Below are positions 1 to 11,349 of a stretch of DNA of 64,000 nt, one piece after another. Origin of the DNA: Nereocystis luetkeana (Eukaryota; Sar; Phaeophyceae; Laminariales; Laminariaceae); contig JARUPZ010000036.1 in the NCBI GenBank assembly GCA_031213475.1, positions 62,001-126,000 on the forward strand, read 5' to 3'. Numbering within the stretch: the first letter of the stretch is position 1; each line of letters starts with the position of its first letter. The notes below the pieces were generated by a model, which made no database searches, was not told the DNA's origin, and saw nothing but the letters and a program-made list of their open reading frames with translations. Both the position numbers and the translations under genes were made by a program.

Positions 1-341
1 TCTCTTAGATTTTGCTTTCATTTTTCTTCTTTTTCTTTTTCGACTTGTCTACCTTGTTTTTGTTTTCTCTTTGATTGTTTCTTTTCGTTTCACTATTTCA
101 TAGATTGCGTATGTCGTGCCTGTCGTATCTAGTATGATGACATGGCTTTGCATTGCCCACTGCAGTTCACACTGCACACGTGGCAACGTAGTATCTCTGT
201 GGCGTAGCTTTGTGACCACAGAACTTGTATCTCTTCTAGGATGGAAGAATCGGCACGGACACTGGTTGTGCTGGATGTCGACGGGTAGAAAGAACGGTTT
301 AATGTGAAGAACACACACACACACACACATACATACATACC
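1..341 (+). mobile_element. LINE-A 3' UTR copy, cut by the window edge
   Basis: This matches the end of the LINE-A 3' UTR described for 8863-9742. It includes the block GTATGATGACATGGC and the conserved end GGTTTAATGTGAAGAAC, and closes in a (CA)n tail followed by short ACAT repeats. Only the last ~340 bases of the element are visible, so its 5' extent is unknown. Confidence 0.85.
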
Positions 342-762
342 TGACCTGGTACACGCTTTGACTGAAACCAAGCGACTACCGTAGGTTTAGTGTGGAACAC
401 TCGGCCCTACATCGTTGACAGCGCACGTTTTGCGTCTCGCTTGATGACAGGGCACCTGACATCTTTTTGGGCCACACCATTATATGCTGGTTTGTGGTGT
501 GTCCGTGAGTTGAGTGGTCTCTGTTCTATTCGTCGTGTGTAGTGGGTTCTCCTGCTTGCGGCTACTACTGCTTGCTGTGGCAGTGCTTACCATAAAAATG
601 AAGCCCAGCCATACAGCAGCTACTAATAGCTAGCTGCTGATCATCAACTCCATCCAGCACCTTTTGTGCTAAAACAACTAAAGGTGGTGGTGCGGAGCAA
701 ATTCATATTTTCCAGGATTGAGGTGATGAAAATACGAAAATATGTCTTCAGCAGTCATCAGC
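342..762. other. Unassigned spacer
   Basis: This stretch lies between two LINE-A copies. I see no repeat shared with the rest of the window, no convincing coding frame and no RNA gene. Confidence 0.5.
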
Positions 763-1765
763 AGTGTGTGTCTGTTCTTCACATTAAACCGTTCTTTCTA
801 CCCGTCGACATCCAGCACAACCAGTGTCCGTGCCGATTCTTCAATCCTAGAAGAGTTACAAGTTCTGTGGTCACAAAGCTACGCCACAGAGATACTACGT
901 TGCCACGTGTGCAGTATTCTTCTTCTTTGCTCATCCCATTTATTATCTTCGCCCATCTTCTTCTCTCTCTCCTTCCGACTCGTAACTCAGATCCGGGGTC
1001 ACATAACAGGCTCTTCTCCCCCCTTCCCGCTACGGTACGTGCCTTCATTTTTATCGCGAGAAGATTTCAGCCTTTTCTTCCCTCGTCGACTCGCATCGAA
1101 TTGTGCCTACCCACGCTGCAAGGCGCTCTCAACAATTGAATCCTTTTTATTTTGGCAAATCAAGTCAAAGTCCGACCCACCTGGGGCCCGAACCCAGGAC
1201 TCAAACAAGTAGAATTCGAGGTTAACCACTTGAACCACCGGGGCGACCGGCTGCACTGCAGTGGGTAATGCAAAGTCATGTCATCATACTAGATACGAAA
1301 AAGTCGGAAGAGAAAAAGAAAAAAAATGAAAGCAAAATCAAGGAGAAATAATCTGTCGTGTTCCCCCCCGGCAGCCGAGGTGGCCAACACTTGAAAAAGA
1401 ACGAGCTGGAAAAAAAAAGAAAAAAAAAGAAGAAACACCACTGCTTGTAAACATAGTAAGACAAAGAACCAAGGAAAAAAATAACGAGGAAAAATAACCA
1501 AGGGGAAATAACAGGCAGACCAAAGCCCAAAGCACCTTCCAGGTGGCGGCAGCAGTTTGTGGTACGAGTAGTATAGCCAGGCTCTCCCTGCTAATCCACC
1601 TGGTACCTTGCTACCCAGACTGTCGCCTCCGCCTTGCGATCGTCAACTATGCCCAGCCCCTTGGCGTCAGACAATACGAAACGAGCAGAGCAAGTTCGTC
1701 ATCCAACCACGCCACACGGCTCCTTCAGTGCGGCTTATCAATCAGAAAAGGAAGAGAAAAAAAAT
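763..1765 (-). mobile_element. LINE-A copy (minus), split by SINE-B
   Basis: The (GT)n tail and GTTCTTCACATTAAACCG mark the 3' end of the element at the left. The homology stops at 915, resumes after the SINE at about 1255 with CACTGCAGTGGG, and runs to about 1765. It is 5' truncated and holds no reverse transcriptase sequence. Confidence 0.85.
916..1254 (-). mobile_element. SINE-B, near full length, nested in LINE-A
   Basis: On the minus strand the element begins near GCAGCCGGTCGCCCCGGTGG with a tRNA-like head. A box-A-like motif (TGGTTCAAGTGGTTAAC) and a box-B-like motif (GGGTTCGGGCCC) match an internal RNA polymerase III promoter. The anticodon-like position reads TTC, so a tRNA-Glu origin is possible. 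A non-tRNA body of about 250 bases follows. The 3' end at the left has a degraded poly(A). It sits in the LINE-A 3' UTR and points the same way as its host. Confidence 0.8.
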
Positions 1766-1918
1766 AAAGGAATTACTATCAATACTAAATTTTAGTCCAA
1801 CTCGATTTTATTTTAGTACCTGGTAGTTTTTGTGATTCGTGGTGGGAATGGATGGGAACAGACGACCACGAATGAATGTATGTATCTCGCAGGGGAAGAG
1901 GCACGTGGTGTCCGCCGG

Positions 1919-2338
1919 AGGCCATTTTTTGTTATTTCTTCTTTTTTTCAGCTCGTTCTTTTTCAAGTGTTGGCCACCTCGCCTGCGGGGGGGGGGGGCA
2001 CGACAGATTGTTTCTCTTAGATTTTGCTTTCATTTTTCTTCTTTTTCTTTTTCGATTTGTCTACCTTGTTTTTGTTTTCTCTTTGATTGTTTCTTTTCGT
2101 TTCACTATTACATAGATTGCGTATGTCGTGCCTGTCGTATCTAGTATGATGACATGGCTTTGCATTGCCCACTGCAGTACACACTGCACACGTGGCAACG
2201 TAGTATCTCTGTGGCGTAGCTTTGTGACCACAGAACTTGTATCTCTTCTAGGATTGAAGAATCGGCACGGACACTGGTTGTGCTGGATGTCGACGGGTAG
2301 AAAGAACGGTTTGATGTGAAGAACACACACACACATAC
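1919..2338 (+). mobile_element. LINE-A 3' UTR copy
   Basis: This is a 5'-truncated copy of the last ~420 bases of LINE-A, from the G-run block near 1990 to the (CA)n tail at 2322-2336. It is nearly identical to the copy at the start of the window. Confidence 0.85.
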
Positions 2339-2339
2339 T

Positions 2340-2580
2340 TTCGCGGGAGAGATTTTATCGGCGGGACGGGACGGTATGTGACGACGGTCAGGGATTTCGT
2401 CGGCGGGACGGGACGGCGGGACCATTTTGACGGCGGTTTTACCGTCCCGTCCCGTCCCGCCGTTACCGCCGTTAGCGTCCCGCCGATATACCGTGATAAG
2501 CCTTGAATATTTCCGTTGTTTCTGCCGTCTTGCCGTATAAGTCAACCATCCGACCCGACCCCTAACCCTAACCCGGACGC
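2340..2580. repeat. GGGACGG minisatellite with a telomere-like end
   Basis: Degenerate repeats of GGCGGGACGGGACGG run from about 2355. They invert near 2450 into CCGTCCCGTCCCG, so the block can fold back on itself. It closes at about 2558-2577 with CCCTAACCCTAACCC, the TTAGGG-type telomere repeat read on the other strand. Confidence 0.75.
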
Positions 2581-3307
2581 TATGGAGTGACCAGTGCTTG
2601 GATGCTCTGGCTTGTGAAATATCTAATAATCCTCGTAGGCTGATTCGGCCGGCTTATTATTCTGTTCAAGGAAAGGCCATGATTTCGTCGGCTCAGGATG
2701 TTGTGGCTTGGAAAACTTAATATTAATATCAATACCAGGTAGGTTTTGTTGGGCCGCTCACAAAACACCCCTTCTCCTATTCTATCAGAGTGCGTAAATA
2801 GCCACCTTGAGAAGATCCACCATCTTAGGGCAACCACTATTTATTGCTAGGTTTTCTCTCCCTCAATATTTTCCTTTGACTATGTTTTTCGTTTCTTGTT
2901 TTTTCCGAAGAATGTCCATGTCGTTCCTGACGAAGCATTGTATTGTCCACTCTTCTCCGATATTCCCGTTCGGCTTCGTTGGCAAGTCTGAAGATGGAAC
3001 ATGAGAATAGAATCGCTATTTTTCTATTATTATAGCCCAATAAACCCGACGCAAGGTTGCACAAAGCAGACCATCTCACGACACACTACCGCACTACCGC
3101 CTCCGCTAGACTCGCTATAACTTGTGTCAGAGAGGGAGATACGGAGGATACACGGTGTCAAGGGCAACCGCGATTATAGGGCTCGCGACACTGCTGGGTG
3201 TGACCGTGAGCCCCGCGTAAGTTAAGTGCGAGTTAGGTGTCGTTTTATGTGGGGGCTAAAACAAAGAATCTCAAAAAGCAGCCGTCCCAGCTTTTTTCAT
3301 GAATTTG
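2581..3307. other. Unassigned, contains one dispersed duplicated segment
   Basis: No gene is recognised. Bases 3040-3215 are homologous, in reverse complement, to 16970-17131. Within the shared part, 3127-3213 on the plus strand reads as a short open peptide beginning RGRYGGYTVSRATAIIGLAT. The other copy encodes a similar peptide on the minus strand. The conservation may be of a coding fragment or only of a repeat. Confidence 0.35.
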
Positions 3308-4212
3308 TGGGTGTGTTCTTCACACCGTTCTTTCTACCAGTCGACATCAGCAAAACCAGTGCCCGTACCGATTCTTCATGCTAAAAGAGATACAAGTTGT
3401 GTGGTGGCAAAGCTACGCCACATACATACATACTATGTTGCCACGTACCAGTACGCAGTAAGCACAGTAACAGTAGTAGTAGGCAATGCAATGCCATGTC
3501 ATCAGGACGGCATACACATTCTATTAAATAGAGAAACGAAAGGAAGCAATCAAAGAGAATTCAAAAACAAAAACAAAGACAAATCGAAAGAGAAGAAAAA
3601 AATGGAAGAAAAAACAGAAATAATAGAAGAAACAAACTGTCATGCCCCCCCCCCAGAGGCGAGGTGGCTAACACTTGAAAAACAACGAGCTGGAAAAAAA
3701 AATGGACCCAAACACCACTACCTGGTACTTGTAAACAGAGTAAGACAAAGAACCAAGAAGAGGGAAATAACAAATAATGGGAGAAAACAGGCAGACCAAA
3801 ACCCAAAACACCCTTCAAGGTAGCGGCAGATGTGTGTGGTACGAGTCGTAGTGTAGCAAGGTTCTCCCCGCTAGTCCGCCTGGTACCTTGCTACCCAGAC
3901 TGTCGTCTCCGCCCTGCGTTCGTCAACTATGTCCAGCCCCTTGGTATCAGACAATACGAAACAAGTAGAGCAGGTTCGTCATCCACCCACGCCACACGAC
4001 TCCTTCAATACGGCTTACCAGGTATCAATCGAAAAATGGAATCGAAAAACGGAGAATCAGCGCAAGAAAGAAGAAAAAAAAACGAAAGGAGAAGACAAGG
4101 GAAGATATCACCACGTTCGAACCAGCTGCACCAGTTGGTGGCACTAGTAGGATAGTCGTTCTACTTCCTACTCGGCCTGGTACCTTCCTACCCTGTCTGG
4201 TATCTCCTTCCT
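3308..4212 (-). mobile_element. LINE-A copy reaching into the RT gene end
   Basis: The copy begins with the (GT)n tail and runs the full 3' UTR. It continues past 4130 into sequence matching the reverse complement of the RT stop region at 8820-8900. It is one of the most diverged copies. It carries a clean 7-base insertion at 4016-4024 (TACCAGGTA where other copies have TA), plus TACCTGGTA near 3718. Confidence 0.85.
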
Positions 4213-5553
4213 TTTTTGGGGCTGGCTGGAACGACTGACATCCTCAGAACTACATGGACTATGCTGCGGTCGTAGTTACTCCGCAGTGCGCGTCGGCGTG
4301 CTACCGGCTGCCCTCTGCTGCTTTAGGGGACTAGACGAAATTTGAGCGTCTTACAAATTACACAAACATTCTACAAATATTGCCACATACCAGGTACCAG
4401 GTACATACCTGGTAGGTTTTAATATAAACTTTTTATTGTGGAAGGTTTCAGGTCATTCATGTACTACTCGTATTATTGGTGGGTTAGAATCCCACGGGGG
4501 TGACCAATGTTGTACCTGTGCTCGTCGTTCGTGCCGATGTAGTCGCGGGGGCGTCACAGTGTAGAAGTCGCGCAAAAGTCGCCGTGATGAGATCGCGAAG
4601 CGAGAGTCCCTTGCAGCCGTCGTTACGGCTGGCGTAAGCCGAGCTGAGTCCTTCGTTGATATTAAGCAAGGAGATGCTAAAGGAGCTAGCTACTAATAGT
4701 CTGACTCGGTGGGGAGGAATTTTGTCACCCCAGTCTGCGGCGGATTATCTCCCGATAGCTATCTCCTGAGGACGGGTCAACACCGTTTATGACGTGAGAC
4801 CGCTTATGATCCGAGATTTGATATTGCCTCGCCGGTTACGTGTCATTCGCGCGTGCGTATTACGATATCTACAATATCTCCCACCCCGACTTTCCCATTT
4901 ATTTTGGCACCGTTCTACCCGGTAGAATTTCGATGTGCCAAAACTAGGGCGTTTTGTGGCCTATTTCGTCAAAAAGAAGTATTCGCACAACCCAAGGCAA
5001 TCCGCTCGCAAAACGTTTTTTTGACACAAATTTGAAAACATCCAAGCGGTGCCTCATTCGGTCGTTCTGAATATATATCGCAAATCGACTATTATTATTC
5101 AACTAAAGTACGGCCTTGATTTTATTTTAAATTATTTTTGGTGTTTTTGGCTTGAATAATCTTGATTATTTGATTATAATCATCTGGTCGTGATTACACA
5201 AAGAAAACAAAAATTGATAGATTAATCATGATTATATATAGAGAAATAAATGGAAGGCGTTATCATGCCGAGATATTATTTGAGGCGCCTACGACACCAC
5301 GGCACCCGACCCGAGGGCACAACAACGCATCCAGCACGCAGTTGATGTGAGCAGCTAAGCCAGGGCAGCCGTGCCTTCTGCAATCGAGCTGCGTCACTTG
5401 GAGTCACGAAGAAAGTCGGCAGGCGCACAGCAGTGAGTGGCGCTGAGGCCCGCAGCAGTGTCGGCGAGAGCCACTTACTTGTTGTTGGTTGTAGGAACTA
5501 CCTCACTATGTTTTTTTTTGTACTTGGGATCAACACGTTGTTGCGCACTGCTT
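4213..5553. other. Unassigned spacer
   Basis: No gene is recognised. Three TACCWGGTA motifs cluster at 4386-4415. An AT-rich stretch at 5085-5245 holds AATCATGATTA-type palindromes that recur at 10020-10110 and 11350-11405. A 61-codon open frame at 4484-4669 on the minus strand has no family I recognise. Confidence 0.4.
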
Positions 5554-5848
5554 CTTTTTTTTTTTTTTTTTTTTTTTTTCTTTTTTCATCCCATTCATTA
5601 TCTTCGCACATCTTCTTCTCTCTCTCCTTCCAACTCGTAACTCAGATCCGGGGTCACATAGCAGGCTCTTCTCCCCCCTTCCCGCTACGGTACGTGCCTT
5701 CATTTTTTTATCGCGAGAAGATTTCAGCCTTTTCTTCCCTCGTCGACTCGCATCGAATTGTGCCTACCCACGCTGCAAGGCGCTCTCAACAATTGAATCC
5801 CTTTTTTTATTTTTACAAATAAAGTCAAAGTCCGACCCCCCTGGGGCT
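5554..5848 (-). mobile_element. SINE-B, head-truncated
   Basis: A run of about 26 T at 5554-5579 is the poly(A) tail of a minus-strand SINE-B. The body matches 916-1254 and 56936-57311. The copy loses homology at about 5848 inside the box-B region, so most of the tRNA-like head is missing. I see no LINE-A on either side, unlike the other three copies. Confidence 0.8.
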
Positions 5849-6183
5849 TCTGGGCATCAGCCATTGGCCAAACCCCATATATATATATCCACGGTGTGCG
5901 TACCCAATACCGGTGTACTGTGGGCCTAACTACGTACGTACCAGGTATATACCAGGTATAAAATACTAGAATACCTGGTAGATCAATTACATAGGTCTGC
6001 AAGGCTGTCCATCTATTATCCATATTGCTTATTGTAACTACCTGGTATTCAAGTAGGTTTGCAAGGGTATTGATACATACCTTTCTATATTGAAATAAAT
6101 AGGTACCAGGTACCTGGTAGTACGTATCGACCGACAGATTTTTGCATCCCTATCCTAGAAATTCAGTAGCCTTTTTTTGCACC
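5849..6183. repeat. Cluster of TACCWGGTA motifs
   Basis: No gene is seen. Six exact TACCAGGTA/TACCTGGTA motifs lie between 5937 and 6125, some sharing their TA ends. This is the densest cluster in the window. Confidence 0.7.
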
Positions 6184-6885
6184 TATGTGTGTGTGTGTTC
6201 TTCACATTAAACCGTTCTTTCTACCCGTCGACATCCAGTACAACCAGTGTCCGTGCCGATTCTTCAATCCTAGAAGAGATACAAGTTCTGTGGTCACAAA
6301 GCTACGCCACAGAGATACTACGTTGCCACGTGTGCAGTGTGCACTGCAGTGGGCAATGCAAAGCCATGTCATCATACTAGATACGACAGGCACGACATAC
6401 GCAATCTATGAAATAGTGAAACGAAAAGAAACAATCAAAGAGCGAAACAAAAACAAGGTAGACAAATCGAAAAAGAAAGAGAAGAAAAATGAAACCAAAA
6501 TCTAAGAGAAACAATCTGTCGTGCCCCCCCCCCGCAGGCGAGGTGGCCAACACTTGAAAAAGAACGAGCTGGAAAAAAGAAGAAATAACAAAAAACACCA
6601 CTGCTTGTGAACAGAGTAAGACAAAGAACCAAGGAGAAAGTAACAAGGAAAAATGACAAAGGGGAAATAACAGGCAGACCAAAGCCCAAAGCACGTTCCA
6701 GGTGGCGGCAGCAGCTTGTGGTACGAGTAGTATAGCCAGGTTCTCCCTGCTAATCCGCCTGGTACCTTGCTACCCAGACTGCCGTCTCCGCCCTGCGTTC
6801 GTCAACTATGCCCAGCCCCTTGGCGTCAGACAATACGAAACGAGCAGAGCAGGTTCGTCTTCCAACCACGCCACACGGCTCCTTG
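6184..6885 (-). mobile_element. LINE-A 3' UTR copy (minus)
   Basis: It begins with (GT)n at the left and runs about 700 bases to 6885. It is almost identical, in reverse complement, to 9035-9742. With that copy it forms a ~700-base inverted repeat around the RT gene. It is truncated before reaching any coding sequence. Confidence 0.85.
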
Positions 6886-7085
6886 AGTGTGTGTGTGTGT
6901 GTTCTTCACATTAAACCGTTCTTTCTACCCGTCGACATCCTGCACAACCAGTGTCCGTGCCGATTCTTCAATCCTAGAAGAGATACAAGTTCTGTGGTCA
7001 CAAAGCTACGCCACAGAGATACTACGTTGCCACGTGTGCAGTGTGCACTGCAGCGGGCAATGCAAGGCCATGTCATCATACTAGA
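6886..7085 (-). mobile_element. Short LINE-A 3' end (minus), adjoining the RT gene
   Basis: A second (GT)n tail starts here, immediately after the previous copy. The homology ends exactly where sense RT sequence starts at 7086. The antisense reading of this 200-base piece is open and stays in frame with the RT, which creates a longer chimeric open frame. Confidence 0.8.
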
Positions 7086-8862
7086 CCGCTTTCACAACAT
7101 CCTTGTCAATGTTTGGTTAACAGGAGAAGTCCCTCAGCAATGGAAAGATGCGATCATCAAGGTCCTTCACAAAAAGAAGGATCGAACTGACTGCAACAAC
7201 TATAGAGGGGTTTCGCTTGTTGCCCACGCAGGCAAAGTGTTGTTGAAAATCGTCGCGTCCCGCCTCAGCAACTACTGCGAGACCGAGGAACTACTCCCCG
7301 AGGAACAGTGCGGCTTCCGCCCCGCACGATCAACGATTAATATGTTGTTCGTCGTGCGCCGGCTGCAAGAGCTCGGACGACAGAGGAAAATCCCCTTATA
7401 CGTGTGCTTCATCGATCTGCAGAAAGCGCACGACTCTGTCGACCGAGAGCTGTTATGGAAGGTACTCACACGCTTGGGCGTACCAACCAAGATGCTGAGA
7501 ATTATCCGTAATTTCCACGATGGCATGCGGGCTCGCGTGCGTACTGATGACGGCGAGCTCTCGGAATGGTTGTATGTCACGCAGGGGCTGCGGCAAGGCT
7601 GTGTACTATCACCGTTACTGTTCAACGTGTTCTTCGCTGCTGCGTTACACGTCGTACTAGTACGCTTCAGCCAAGACGAAGCCATTGTAAGGGATTTGGT
7701 CCAACTCTGTGAAGCTGGAGCAGTTCGAACAGTGACGGAGGAGCCATTGGCGTGCGTGCGAAGGTCGGTATGGAGCATGTTGTACGCCGACGATGTAGGA
7801 ATTGTCTCGAAGTCGGCTGAAGGGCTCGCAAAAATGATGACAGTCATCGTGACTGTCGTCGAAGCAGCAGGCCTCACGGTGTCGGAAAATAAGACTGAGA
7901 CAATGGTCCTACAAACACCAGACCGGACAATCCTCGCACCACCGCTCGTCATCGAAGCGGCAGGTCAGAGGTATAAGCAGACGACCCAGTTCTTATACCT
8001 AGGCGGCGTTATCCACGAAAACGCTGACCTCTCGCTCGAAATCGACCGACGGATCCGCCTCATGCGAGCATGCCTCAAACGGTTCGGCCCGGAGTTGTAT
8101 GATAGGACGACCGCCCCCCTTAGCCTTAAAGTCCGAATGCTGAAGGCTGAGGTGATCGAGACCCTGCTGTACGGGTGTGTGACGTGGACCCTCAGAGCGG
8201 AACACTTTGCCAAGCTTCGAACGGCTCACCACCAAGTCCTGCTGCGAGTCATTGGCTTCCAGCGCCGACTTCATACTGACCATGCCACCCTCTCGTACGC
8301 GAAGGCCCTCAAGATGACACGTTGCGAGAGCATCGAAACGACCATTCGTAAACGGCGGCTCTTCTTTGCGGGGGGCGTGGCACGGCAAAGCAAGAAGCAA
8401 TTACCCAGTCGGGTAATGTTCGGGACGATAACTGGTGGGGAGAACCCGAGACAAGGCGGACAGTGTAAGACTTGGCATAGATGCATAGTCGAAGACCTTA
8501 GGGAGTTCCGAGCCACCGAAGGGTCAACGGAAGTTGCCCCCTTGGTGTTTGGAGTTGAGACCGCGTTGTGGTCCACTGCAGCCAAAAAGGTGGGGAAGTG
8601 GTACCGGCGGATCCTTGAAGCAGCTGAACGGTTCATGGTGAGGTGGCACGAGGCTGAGGCTGAGATGAGTAGGCAGCGCCGCGCATCCGCCGTGGATGGT
8701 GCCCAAGGGAACGGGGGGGGAGGGGGCAACAGGAGAAGTGGCAAAAAGCCCGACCGAGGGAATGCGGAGAGGGGGGGGAACAGGGGGGGTAGAAGGGAAA
8801 CGGCGGTAGACGAAACTAGGAAGGAGATGGCAGACAGGGTAGCAAGGCACCAAGTCGACTAG
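7086..8862 (+). CDS. LINE-A reverse transcriptase, 5'-truncated
   Basis: This encodes the reverse transcriptase of a non-LTR retrotransposon, which copies the element RNA at a nicked chromosomal target. An open frame runs from 6808 to 8862, but similarity to RT begins only at 7086. Residues here are numbered in that frame. Visible motifs are [14 protein letters not shown], motif [14 protein letters not shown] (Asp203), [14 protein letters not shown] and the catalytic YADD (Tyr326 to Asp329). A region ending [20 protein letters not shown] follows, then a Gly/Arg-rich tail. The catalytic aspartates are present. The endonuclease and upstream RT parts are missing. Motif A has KAHDS where the copy at 15524 has KAYDS. 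The short microsatellite tail and RT style suggest an RTE-like clade, which is inference. An autonomous copy is unlikely. Confidence 0.9.
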
Positions 8863-9742
8863 GAAGTAGAACATGACCATACTACTAGTGCTACCAACCG
8901 GTGCAGCTGGTTCCAACGTGGTCTTCCCTTGTCTTCTCTTCTTGTTTTTGTTTTTGTTTTTCTTTCTTTCTTGCGCTGACTCTCCGTGATTTTCATATTA
9001 TTTTTTCTCTTCCTCTTCCTTTTCTGATTGATAAGCCGTACTCAAGGAGCCGTGTGGCGTGGTTGAAAGACGAACCTGCTCTGCTCGGCTCGTATTGTCT
9101 GACGCCAAGGGGCTGGGCATAGTTGACGAACGCAGGGCGGAGACGGCAGTCTGGGTAGCAAGGTACCAGGCGGATTAGCAGGGAGAACCTGGCTATACTA
9201 CTCGTACCACAAGCTGCTGCCGCCACCTGGAACGTGCTTTGGGCTTTGGTCTGCCTGTTATTTCCCCTTTGTTATTTTTCCTTGTTACTTTCTCCTTGGT
9301 TCTTTGTCTTACTCTGTTCACAAGCAGTGGTGTTTTTTGTTATTTCTTCTTTTTTCCAGCTCGTTCTTTTTCAAGTGTTGGCCACCTCGCCTGCGGGGGG
9401 GGGGCACGACAGATTGTTTCTCTTAGATTTTGGTTTCATTTTTCTTCTTTTTCTTTTTCGATTTGTCTACCTTGTTTTTGTTTCGCTCTTTGATTGTTTC
9501 TTTTCGTTTCACTATTTCATAGATTGCGTATGTCGTGCCTGTCGTATCTAGTATGATGACATGGCTTTGCATTGCCCACTGCAGTTCACACTGCACACGT
9601 GGCAACGTAGTATCTCTGTGGCGTAGCTTTGTGACCACAGAACTTGTATCTCTTCTAGGATTGAAGAATCGGCACGGACACTGGTTGTGCAGGATGTCGA
9701 CGGGTAGAAAGAACGGTTTAATGTGAAGAACACACACACACA
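8863..9742 (+). mobile_element. LINE-A 3' UTR and (CA)n tail, reference copy
   Basis: This directly follows the RT stop codon and is the most complete 3' UTR, about 880 bases. Landmarks are CTACCAACCGGTGCAGCTGG near 8892, a T-rich stretch, the LINE-A box CGTCTCCGCCCTGCG on its antisense strand, a G-run near 9396, GTATGATGACATGGC near 9550, and GGTTTAATGTGAAGAAC ending in (CA)n at 9730-9742. All dispersed LINE-A pieces in the window align to it. A short microsatellite tail instead of poly(A) is typical of RTE-type LINEs. Confidence 0.85.
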
Positions 9743-9754
9743 CCTGGTACCTGG

Positions 9755-9906
9755 TACGTGGCGTAGTATCTCTGTGGCGTAGCTATATGACCACAGATTC
9801 TAGAACTAGTATTTCTTTTAGGATTGAAGAATCGGCACGGACACTGGTTGTGCTGGATGTCGAGGGGTAGAAAGAACGGTTTAATGTGAAGAACACACAC
9901 ACATAG
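9755..9906 (+). mobile_element. Short LINE-A 3' end
   Basis: A 150-base copy of the last part of LINE-A, ending in (CA)n at 9894-9904. It lies directly after another LINE-A tail, separated by two CCTGGTA motifs. Confidence 0.8.
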
Positions 9907-11343
9907 CAGGGCTCCTGGGGTGTATTTTGTACTTGTTTTTAGCATGTAACGGAGTTTGGGTGAAAAGTGGCCAGGTATACCTGATTTTGGCAAAACCCTT
10001 ATTTTATTCATAATATTATAAATCCGTGATTATTTGATTATCTCAAAAATAATCATGATCGATCAACCTAAATTTCGTCCCCCAAATTTCGTGATTAATG
10101 TTGACTATTTTTTGTTCGAACGCCTGTTTTGCTTCGTAATTACAGGACAATAGCCTGTTGAGTATGCTATTATTGGCCAGACTGACATTGTGACTGGTTT
10201 TGGCTCGAAAGGCCAAGGTATAATACCTGTTTTTTTCAACTCTATCTACCTTTCAACTGATTTTGGCGAACGTTGAACCAACCAGAGAGGCCATACGTAC
10301 ACTCTGTTGTTTCTCTCCGTATGCGTCTGCCCTCCCTCGCTTGACATTGTTCTCTATTAACGTATAAACTCAGTACTCGAACGTTGTACGTGAAAGTACG
10401 TATTTACATATGCATGCATCCGTACGCTGGTTGCACTTTCTTTCTTCTTTGGGGTGTGCGACGTGCTTCAGTTAAAAAATAGTTGTTTACTGTTGTGATG
10501 TGTCCTGCGGTCCTGTTGTGTGATGTTTTCTTTGTATAGTCACAGCGGTTTATACAGCACCACGGATGGTCGTTGTCCGCCCTCTGCACCACCCCGCGTC
10601 GAGGTGGCCATAGGTTTTGTACGGCGAGATAATTTCGTGCCGACCAGGCGGTTCCGCAAGGACGGTCTAGAAGATTAAGAGCTGCCAACGGGGGGGGGGG
10701 GGTGGGGGGGGCAGAGTAAATACTATTTCTTGTTGTTGGCTGCCCCCGCCGTGCCAAAACAACGACACGAAGCCTATCTATGAATACTGACTCTCTGGAG
10801 GTCCAAGTGAGGCCCGTGGTGTTTACTCTCTCAAGAAAACTAAACGATTTAATTTTTTGAGGCTGTGACACGCTTTATTTTTTACCCGACTTTCAAGGCC
10901 GCAACTAAAGCCGGCGTCCCCGGTAGGTTGGTAGGTGGTCCGCGTGCCTATCAAGATCAATTTAGTGGGTTCAAGTATCACCGAGTGCATGTATGTATGT
11001 GCTCGTGGCTTTTTCTTGCGAAAAAGAAATTGATTATTAGCGGAAAGCGCGAGAGCGTGAGTGAGTTAGCTACATTCGATGAAAATCGACGAGCAGTGGG
11101 AATGCTGAACCCTATGCGCGACAAAAAATAAAGGCACGTACCGGGGGGGAGAAGGGTGGGCACCTGTGACCACGGCTTATCCAGAAGCTCGTTGAGGGTA
11201 AAACCGCCCATGAGTAAGGCGGGAATGTAAAAGTGTGAAAAAAAAAAGGGAAAAAAATATCGCTCGTGGCGTGCGTTTTTCACTTGGTTTTAATATGTAC
11301 CTGATTTTGGCTCAACCGGATCAGGTATTATAACTGAGTTTGG
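9907..11343 (-). mobile_element. Element D copy (minus), rearranged and split by SINE-A
   Basis: Bases 10170-10905 and about 11257-11343 match the reverse complement of element D at 13076-13971, including its outer repeat near 11300-11340. SINE-A interrupts it at 10910-11250. The matching right-end segment, about 85 bases, lies in the opposite orientation at 9907-9990. The AT-rich block 9991-10169 separates it from the rest. This suggests that a local inversion followed insertion. No transposase frame is visible. Confidence 0.7.
10910..11250 (+). mobile_element. SINE-A, full-length copy in element D
   Basis: The tRNA-like head starts at GCCGGCGTCCCCGG. Box A is near TAGGTTGGTAGGTGG and box B is GGGTTCAAGT. 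In the related copy at 53127 the T arm forms a near-perfect 5-bp stem. A conserved body follows, including CTATGCGCGACAAAA and CCACGGCTTATCCAG, and the copy closes in an A-rich tail near 11240. The head most resembles tRNA-Asp or tRNA-Ile, but the anticodon arm has decayed. Confidence 0.75.
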
Positions 11344-11349
11344 CATTTG

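Noticed and set aside
6177-6505. Long open frames on the antisense strand of the LINE-A 3' UTR, seen in many copies
   Set aside because: They are conserved only because the nucleotide repeat is conserved. Two or three frames are open at once, and stops appear in diverged copies. The sense element orientation is fixed by the RT gene at 7086-8862.
6886-8862. Twin priming (5' inversion) as the cause of the antisense piece before the RT gene
   Set aside because: In twin priming the inverted part comes from further upstream in the same element. Here it is the 3' UTR, so insertion into an older opposite copy fits better.
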